From the NCBI GenBank assembly GCA_964531285.1, contig CAZHDI010000090.1, positions 1 through 13,880 on the forward strand: 13,880 nt of DNA, read 5' to 3'. The translations under genes were made by a program, and so were the position numbers. Every line of letters starts with the position of its first letter. Position 1 is the stretch's first letter. This document shows positions 8,113 to 13,880 of the stretch, in pieces. Source of the stretch: CAZHDI01 sp964531285. Lineage in GTDB: Bacteria; Pseudomonadota; Alphaproteobacteria; JAJFIK01. The notes below the pieces were generated by a model. The model was given only the letters and a program-made list of their open reading frames with translations. It had not been told where the DNA came from and did no database searches.

Positions 8113-11100
8113 TCATGGTTCATGATGGGCGGCGGCCCAGTATTCCAGCAACTCGTCGCGCCCGCGCAGCCCCATGGCGGGAAGGGCGTGATTGACCACA
8201 TAAGTCGCACCCTGATGGGTGTTGTCCCACATGGACTGATGCGCCTTCGGCAGATCCGCCCACGGAACCACCGTTGGGTCCGTGACATCCAGCAGGCCGG
8301 CCGAGACCATGCTGTTCATCAGCGTCACTTCATGGGCATTGCATAGGTGGGTCCCGAAGATATTCGCGGTCGGCATGATGATGCGCCGCTGCCGCGTCCA
8401 GACCTGAGGGGCGTAGAAGGTATAGCGGCGCCCGGCCATGGACTCAGCAAAGACGACCCGGCCGCCGAATGGCTTCACAAGCGATGTGGAGATGCCGAGC
8501 GTATCCGCCGCCGCGCGCTCCACGACGAGATCCGGCACGCCGCGCGGGTTGCCGGGGGAACGCAACAGCCGGCCCACCGCGGATCCGAACGGCTTGAGCG
8601 TGCGCTGCTGATAATCCCGAACGCCGGTCTTGAAGGTTTCGATATCCTCACGCGCATCCGGGAGCCGCGGCAGTGTCGACGGCCAATCGAAATTCGCACC
8701 GCCCTGCCGCTTGAGCCCTTCCAGGCTGACAATGCCCTCGACGGTCTCCTCGAGACCAAGCGACTGGAGGAACTCCCGCTGACCGTCCGTGGTCGTCACA
8801 ATGACCATCCGCGCCTTGAACAGGCGGGCCGCTTCGATCATTTCCAGCCCGGTCTCGTCGGCCAGTTCGCGCGTTCCGGGTCCGTAATAGAGCAGCACGG
8901 ATTCGCCGCCCCGCAGGGCCGCGCGTTCGAGCATCGTCTCCGGCTTCTCAAAGCCCGGCTTGCCCACAAAGCTGAAATGATATCCCGATGATGCTCCATA
9001 GAAGGCGAGCGTGCCGTGTTCGGCCAGAAGCTGAAAACTGCGTGGGAACGCGTGCTCGCCAGCATGGCTCACGACGAAATCCGCGAGCCGTCCGCCATTC
9101 ATGTCGCGGTACCGGTCAAGAAGGGCGTTGCCCTCGGCCTCCCAGGCGGCAACGCCCTGAGGGTCATCCGGCACCGGCGTAAAACAGGCGGCAAGCGCCG
9201 GGTCCTTGCGGTTGATCGCTCCGGCCGCGCCCTGGGCTTCGATAAAAGCGGCGCGCTCGTCACTGGAGACCATGCCCGTGACCGCAAGGCCCGTCCGTAC
9301 ACTGCTTTTCAGCGCATCGAGACCCGTCCCGGTCGCCGCGCCTTCCACGAAAAGGGTCTTGCCCGGCGTAATCCGAAGCGTCGTGAACAGACACCGGGTG
9401 ATCGTTCCCAGATTGAGCGTATAGCTGCCGGCCTGCTCGAGGGTCAGATCGGCGGGCGGCGCGTGAAGCTGGGGGCCTTGGACGGTCAGAAACTGAGCAT
9501 GGCTCCCGGTTTTGGTTTCATAGCCTTGGATCGCGAAGCCGGCATACATCGGATCGTTACCGGCCTCCGGGGACAGAAGATCCGTGGTCCCGGAATAGAT
9601 CGTCACCATGTCGCCGATATTGAGCCGTCCTTCGGCCTTGACCTCACTGCCCATGGCCACGACCAGCGCCAAACCGCCGGATCCGGTGATCTGAACGTCT
9701 TCGTCATGGGAGTCGAAGGGCGAAACAGGCACGCCGGTCAGCGCCCAGTTGTCGTTGAAGTTGACTTCCGAGGTGAGCAGATAAACGAGAGCCTCGTTCG
9801 GCTCCGGCTTTGGGACCGGAACGATCACTTCGCGCTCATGGGTTGCCGGCGGCCCGAAACGCGGCGCGCCCGTATCCGGATCGCGAGTCACGCCGAACGC
9901 AAGCTGATAGGGCGGGATCGGCGTCACACCCGGATAGAACGGCGCGCCGACGGGAAGCAGGTCGCCGTCCGCGATCAGACGGTCGCGGCGCGGGGTATGC
10001 TCCGCGTCGATCCAGACACCGTTTCGGCGCACGGGCAAGGGGGGACTCTGACGGTCCATGAACTGTTGAATGCCGGTCTTGCCGCCCTCGGGGTCGATAA
10101 TGGCTTCGGCAAATCGCTGCGCCTCGACCGTCAGGCCTGCACTCATCCCCTGGGACCAGCCGGTGCGGATCGCATCGAGCGCGCGCTCTCCGGCCCGGTC
10201 GCGCCCGGCCCAGGCGAGTTGCCGCAGGATCCGCTGAACGAAACCGTCATTGAGCGCCGCGTCGAGATCCACAGAACCCGGCTCTTCCCATCGTTCGGTC
10301 ATCGCCGCGCGGGCATCGAAGGCCCGGCCCAGGACACTGTTCTGCCGATCCCGGACGAAATCCCGCACGGCGCCATGGGCCATGGCCAGAACGCTGTCGC
10401 CGCCGCCGGCCAACGCATCGACGGCGCCGAGGGCCAGCGCGTCCTCCGCGCCGATGGCCCGCCCGCCCAGAATGAGATCGAGGGCGTCGCGCAGTCCCGT
10501 TTCGCCGTGCGCTTCCGTCAGCAGGCGCGGCAACCGCTGGGTGCCGCCATAGCCGGGCAAGAGCCGCAGATTGATTTCCGGCTGGCCAAACCGTGCCGTG
10601 GGTTCAGCGATCCGGTAATGGCAGGCCAGCGCAAACTCCATACCGCCGCCCAACGCAACGCCTTGAATCGCGGCGATGCAGGGCTTGCCCATCGTCTCGA
10701 TCTTCCGGAAAGCCAGTTGCGCGTTGTTCGGCAGAACCATGGCCTCGCCGACCGTGTTCACCTCTTCCAGCATCTGCCGGATATCCGCACCGGCCACGAA
10801 CGACGCGCGGCCCGCGCCGGTAAAGACCACGGCCACCACATCGCTTTTACGCGACAGATGCTCGACCACGGTGACCAATTCATCGATCGCCCGCTCATTC
10901 AGCGCATTGACCGGCGGATTGGTGACAGTGACCGTCGCGACCCGCTGGCCGGGCGCAACATCATTGTACTGAACGAGAAAATAGCGATACCGCTCGAACA
11001 GAGCCTGATCATCCGACAGTTGCTGGCGGCGCTGCCAATCGGCGACAACGGCCTGCAACTCATCCAAGCTTTCGGGATTGCGCAGGGTACTGACATCGCC

Positions 11101-13710
11101 AAGATCGCCGCCCTCAACGACAGCGCGCACCATGCGGCGCATATATTTGCCGCTGCGGGTTTCGGGAAAAGCGCTGACCTCCAGAAAGTCCGACGGGACC
11201 GCGACGGCACCTTTCTCGGTGCGCACCAGATCCGTGAGCCGGCGCCGGTCGTCCTGGGTCAGACGGCGGCCCTCGACCGGGGTCACAAACGCGACCGGCG
11301 TGACGCCTTTCTCGCGATGGGGCGCACCGATCACCAACACATTGCCGACGGGCGAGCCCGGATCGAGCGCCTTGTCGCGCAGGATCGCTCCCTCGATCTC
11401 TTCGGTGCCGATACGGTGTCCCGAAACATTGATCACATCATCGGACCGGCCGTGCAGCGAAAAGGACCCGTCCGCATAGTGAATGGCGAAGTCGCCTTGC
11501 GTATAGGCCCATGCGCCCCGCCAGCGCTGCCAATACGTGGCGGCATAGCGGTCCGCATCCCCTTTCCAGCCCGGCGCCACGCGTGCGGCATGGCCGTCCT
11601 GTTCGATTCGGAAGCGCTCCGTATCGCCCCATATCGTTCTGGCCAGATAAGGATATGGTAGTGTAATGACGATCTCGCCCTTCTCGTCCTCCCCGGCCCG
11701 CCGCCATGGCGCCCCCTCTTGGGCATCGGCACGCGTCAAACGCACAGTGGCAGGCTCCCCGCTTGCGGCCGCATCCTCAACCCAGACATCGCCGACGACC
11801 CAGGGCAGCGGATAGGTATGAGCGTCCGCCCGCAGGGGAAAATCCGGGTTCCCGTAAAAATGGGTCCAGGCAATCCCGCCATGCTCGGTCGCCCAATAGC
11901 TGTTGATATACCAGGGTGTCACATGCTCCATGGCAAAGGCCTGCACGGCGGGCGATGTCGGCTCGGCACAGAATGTCGCGACACGGAGCGACGACAGGTC
12001 ATAGGCCTTGATGTCGCTCAAATTCTCCGGATTCTGCATGACCGATTTCAGGAAGGTCACGCCGGCCTTGAAAATACTGACGCCATACCGCTCGATGATC
12101 GACGCAAAGCGGCCGGCATGGGGAAAAACGGGAGATCCTTCCGTGATGACGGTGGTCACACGGGTCAACAGCGCCGCGGAGATGAGATAACTCTGACCCG
12201 TGATCCAGCCGGGATCGGCGACCACATACATCACGTCCCCGGGGGCGGCATCGAAGGCGGCCGGCATGGTCGCGGCGAGCCCGGCGCAATAGCCGCCATG
12301 GACATGCACCACGCCCTTGGGCTTTCCGGTCGAGCCTGAGGTGTAGATGATAAAATTCGGATACTCCGCATCCACCGGCAGAACCGGCACACCGGCCCAG
12401 ATGGCCCGCACGAAATCCCGATCGGAGAGCTTGAAGAGCGCCGCCTCATCCGGCACATCAAGTCCCGCTTCCCGGGCGGCTGCGAGAATCTCCGCCGCCG
12501 CCCGGTCGGTGAGATCATGGCTCCAATAATCCCGGTCCGGATTCCAAATCACATCGGGGTGGCCGGTATGCTTGACGACGATGACCGCTTCGACGCGCGG
12601 CGGCGCATCGACGAGACTGGACGCAATGGCGATCCGCAGGCGAGCCGATTGCTGTGCGTCGATCGAGCCGGTCTGACCGAGATCGGTCAACGCCCGGCCT
12701 ACACCGCGCATGACATCGGACCGCTCGACGGTCACTTCCCCCGTGAGCAAATCGGCTACCGTCTCGATAATGCGCCGGGCGTCCGTGTCCGCCACACCCA
12801 AGTCGGCGTCGCGCAAGGTGTCCTGGAGCAACTCCATGGCGACCGAAACCGGAATAAAATTATCCAGCGCCGGATCGGTATAATTCGCCTTGAACGGCAC
12901 AAGCTGCGCATTCCTGTAGCTGCCGTCGGCGGTGATCACCACGCGCGCCCCGGCATCCGCAATGCGGTCCGACAGGGTCTTGTCGCTAAAGCCGCCAAAA
13001 ACCGGGGTATACAGAATACCAAGCCGCTTGGCCGCCTCGGTCCAGTAGATCTGCGCCGGAATGCTGGGCATGTTGAGCGCGATCCGGTCGCCGGCCTTAA
13101 GGCCCAACGCCTTGAGCGCCAGAGCGCATTTGGCACTTTCCCACAGCAATTGCCGGCGCGAAACGGCATAGCTGTCAATCGGGCCACCGCGCCCCTGATT
13201 GCTGGACATGTTCCAGCGGTCGCCTTCGAAAATGAGCGCGGCTTCCTCGCCATGGCCCGCCAGCACATGACGGTCCACTTCGTTGAACGCGGCATTGGTC
13301 AGCCCGCCCTCGAACCATGCGAAATGCGGCGGCTCATCGGCGTTCAGAGCCCGCTGCCAGGGCTCGAAATCCGCAGGCAGATCAAGATGCCCGGTCTCAG
13401 CGGTCGTGGCATCCCATGCCTGCCAGACGCCCGCAGCGTCGTTCCAAAACGTCCAGACGCCGTTCGCCCCGTGATCGGGCAGGAACCAGCAAATCATGCG
13501 CTTGGCGAGGTTGCCATGAAACGCACCCGGATCATCGAGCACAGCGTCGCGCATGCGCTGCCACGCTGTACGATCAGTAATCGGATTACGCGCCGGCATG
13601 GGCACGCTTGGTGAAAACTCGTCGGTCAGAACGCTTCCCCCTTCGCCAACGGCCGCGCCGGCACAGACCAGCGCACCGCCCGGTTTCGGGTCTTGCCGCG
13701 CGCCGCCCAT
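8113..13710 (-). CDS. pcs: Propionyl-CoA synthase, trifunctional fusion
   Basis: This enzyme of about 1,865 residues converts 3-hydroxypropionate, CoA, ATP and NADPH to propionyl-CoA. Three domains are visible. (1) An acetyl-CoA-synthetase-like ligase, about 40-880: ATP loop YTSGSTGKPKG at 456-466, SYWATE at 604-609, GRSDDVINVSGHRIGTEEIE at 754-773, and acylation lysine Lys855 in TRSGK. (2) A crotonase-type dehydratase, about 910-1160: AGADI near 973-977, catalytic Glu1025 in GGGME and Glu1045 in GQPE. (3) A medium-chain dehydrogenase-type enoyl-CoA reductase, about 1290-1865: NADPH loop GAATGTG at 1457-1463. All known catalytic residues appear intact. The length fits the family (about 1,822 in Chloroflexus). 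In a studied relative the three sites share a closed chamber that keeps toxic acrylyl-CoA inside. ATG 13710 is chosen because AGGG lies seven bases upstream; a TTG at 13776 would add 22 residues. The product of mcr, 29 bases downstream, is the substrate source. Confidence 0.95.
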   Translation of the reverse strand: MGGARQDPKPGGALVCAGAAVGEGGSVLTDEFSPSVPMPARNPITDRTAWQRMRDAVLDDPGAFHGNLAKRMICWFLPDHGANGVWTFWNDAAGVWQAWDATTAETGHLDLPADFEPWQRALNADEPPHFAWFEGGLTNAAFNEVDRHVLAGHGEEAALIFEGDRWNMSSNQGRGGPIDSYAVSRRQLLWESAKCALALKALGLKAGDRIALNMPSIPAQIYWTEAAKRLGILYTPVFGGFSDKTLSDRIADAGARVVITADGSYRNAQLVPFKANYTDPALDNFIPVSVAMELLQDTLRDADLGVADTDARRIIETVADLLTGEVTVERSDVMRGVGRALTDLGQTGSIDAQQSARLRIAIASSLVDAPPRVEAVIVVKHTGHPDVIWNPDRDYWSHDLTDRAAAEILAAAREAGLDVPDEAALFKLSDRDFVRAIWAGVPVLPVDAEYPNFIIYTSGSTGKPKGVVHVHGGYCAGLAATMPAAFDAAPGDVMYVVADPGWITGQSYLISAALLTRVTTVITEGSPVFPHAGRFASIIERYGVSIFKAGVTFLKSVMQNPENLSDIKAYDLSSLRVATFCAEPTSPAVQAFAMEHVTPWYINSYWATEHGGIAWTHFYGNPDFPLRADAHTYPLPWVVGDVWVEDAAASGEPATVRLTRADAQEGAPWRRAGEDEKGEIVITLPYPYLARTIWGDTERFRIEQDGHAARVAPGWKGDADRYAATYWQRWRGAWAYTQGDFAIHYADGSFSLHGRSDDVINVSGHRIGTEEIEGAILRDKALDPGSPVGNVLVIGAPHREKGVTPVAFVTPVEGRRLTQDDRRRLTDLVRTEKGAVAVPSDFLEVSAFPETRSGKYMRRMVRAVVEGGDLGDVSTLRNPESLDELQAVVADWQRRQQLSDDQALFERYRYFLVQYNDVAPGQRVATVTVTNPPVNALNERAIDELVTVVEHLSRKSDVVAVVFTGAGRASFVAGADIRQMLEEVNTVGEAMVLPNNAQLAFRKIETMGKPCIAAIQGVALGGGMEFALACHYRIAEPTARFGQPEINLRLLPGYGGTQRLPRLLTEAHGETGLRDALDLILGGRAIGAEDALALGAVDALAGGGDSVLAMAHGAVRDFVRDRQNSVLGRAFDARAAMTERWEEPGSVDLDAALNDGFVQRILRQLAWAGRDRAGERALDAIRTGWSQGMSAGLTVEAQRFAEAIIDPEGGKTGIQQFMDRQSPPLPVRRNGVWIDAEHTPRRDRLIADGDLLPVGAPFYPGVTPIPPYQLAFGVTRDPDTGAPRFGPPATHEREVIVPVPKPEPNEALVYLLTSEVNFNDNWALTGVPVSPFDSHDEDVQITGSGGLALVVAMGSEVKAEGRLNIGDMVTIYSGTTDLLSPEAGNDPMYAGFAIQGYETKTGSHAQFLTVQGPQLHAPPADLTLEQAGSYTLNLGTITRCLFTTLRITPGKTLFVEGAATGTGLDALKSSVRTGLAVTGMVSSDERAAFIEAQGAAGAINRKDPALAACFTPVPDDPQGVAAWEAEGNALLDRYRDMNGGRLADFVVSHAGEHAFPRSFQLLAEHGTLAFYGASSGYHFSFVGKPGFEKPETMLERAALRGGESVLLYYGPGTRELADETGLEMIEAARLFKARMVIVTTTDGQREFLQSLGLEETVEGIVSLEGLKRQGGANFDWPSTLPRLPDAREDIETFKTGVRDYQQRTLKPFGSAVGRLLRSPGNPRGVPDLVVERAAADTLGISTSLVKPFGGRVVFAESMAGRRYTFYAPQVWTRQRRIIMPTANIFGTHLCNAHEVTLMNSMVSAGLLDVTDPTVVPWADLPKAHQSMWDNTHQGATYVVNHALPAMGLRGRDELLEYWAAAHHEP

Positions 13711-13717
13711 CAGTGAG

Positions 13718-13721
13718 CCCT
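13718..13721 (-). promoter_or_regulatory. Weak ribosome binding site supporting the pcs start
   Basis: On the minus strand AGGG lies seven bases before ATG 13710. The alternative starts (TTG 13776, GTG/ATG about 37 codons into the protein) show no better site, so 13710 is a moderate-confidence choice. Confidence 0.4.
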
Positions 13722-13793
13722 GACAAAAGCGTACTCTATCAGCCTGGATTTGTGAAAGCCGGCGCGCGCGCACCAATTCTGCACGGCGAAACA

Positions 13794-13806
13794 GGACTCT
13801 AAGTCC
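13794..13806. repeat. Small dyad GGACT-CTA-AGTCC in the pcs leader
   Basis: GGACT (13794-13798) and AGTCC (13802-13806) are a perfect five-base inverted repeat around CTA, about 85 bases upstream of the pcs start. It could be part of an operator or a small hairpin in the leader RNA. A five-base arm is weak evidence by itself. Confidence 0.3.
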
Positions 13807-13840
13807 CTCCGACGTTAGGCGTACGGACAGTCAGTAGTTT

Positions 13841-13856
13841 TGATGATTTGTCATCA
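13841..13856. repeat. Dyad TGATGA-TTTG-TCATCA upstream of pcs-mcr
   Basis: TGATGA (13841-13846) and TCATCA (13851-13856) form a perfect six-base inverted repeat with a four-base AT-rich centre, the size typical of a dimeric repressor or activator site. It lies about 130 bases upstream of the pcs start, in the only non-coding stretch before the operon. The regulator is unknown, and the dyad could instead belong to a divergent gene outside the window. Confidence 0.4.
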
Positions 13857-13880
13857 TCAGTTTGATGGCCTCATCCGGCC

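Larger units (their letters stand above)
13711..13880 (-). other. Leader/control region of the pcs-mcr operon
   Basis: These 170 bases upstream of pcs hold no gene that I can support. TAGAGT occurs twice on the minus strand as a possible -10 element, but neither copy has a matching -35 element at 16-18 bases, so I call no promoter. Two short dyad repeats lie here and are listed separately. The region between 13807 and 13840 shows nothing I can interpret. Confidence 0.4.

Noticed and set aside
6731..8125. Plus-strand open frame of about 464 codons opposite mcr.
   Set aside because: It is rich in His, Arg, Gly and Asp, with no domain pattern, and lies wholly antisense to the well-recognised malonyl-CoA reductase.
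9016..11661. Plus-strand open frame of about 881 codons opposite pcs.
   Set aside because: Its length is striking, but it is antisense to highly conserved dehydratase and reductase domains, its translation is low-complexity and charged, and no ribosome binding site or motif supports it.
12517..13614. Plus-strand open frame of about 365 codons opposite the ligase domain of pcs.
   Set aside because: It has the same antisense composition as the others and no recognisable domain.
13711..13776. TTG 13776 as the start of pcs, adding 22 residues.
   Set aside because: There is no ribosome binding site upstream, a rare start codon would be needed, and the region fits better as leader. ATG 13710 has AGGG at good spacing.

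Overview
The window holds five complete protein genes in two convergent operons and almost no non-coding DNA. It reads as chromosomal DNA of a GC-rich Gram-negative bacterium. A TolC-type outer-membrane channel shows that there is an outer membrane. The mcr/pcs pair points to the scattered, mostly marine Proteobacteria known to carry it (Erythrobacter/Porphyrobacter relatives, some Gammaproteobacteria). Alphaproteobacteria is the best guess, but that is inference and no phylogenetic marker is present.

Left operon (+ strand, 185-4408): three overlapping genes have the layout of a type I secretion or tripartite export system. They are an inner-membrane ABC-exporter subunit, an HlyD-type periplasmic adaptor and a TolC-type outer-membrane channel. 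The striking feature is the first gene. Its six-helix membrane domain is intact and its nucleotide-binding domain is full length, but every ATP-handling motif that can be located is lost (Walker A, Q-loop, signature, Walker B aspartate, H-loop). It must work with another ATPase, or do something other than ATP-driven transport. A plausible promoter (40-69) precedes it.

Right operon (- strand, 13710 down to 4415): pcs, encoding a three-domain propionyl-CoA synthase of about 1,865 residues, is followed after 29 bases by mcr, encoding a bifunctional malonyl-CoA reductase of 1,222 residues. Together these two giant enzymes convert malonyl-CoA to 3-hydroxypropionate and on to propionyl-CoA. This is the reductive core of the 3-hydroxypropionate bi-cycle described in Chloroflexus. 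All recognised catalytic motifs are intact in both. The acetyl-CoA/propionyl-CoA carboxylases and methylmalonyl-CoA enzymes needed to complete the route are not in the window.

The two operons meet tail to tail with only 6 bases between stop codons (4409-4414), and no convincing terminator is visible there. The right edge (13711-13880) is the leader of the pcs-mcr operon and contains two small dyad repeats that are candidate operators. No RNA genes, mobile elements, CRISPR arrays or long repeats were recognised.
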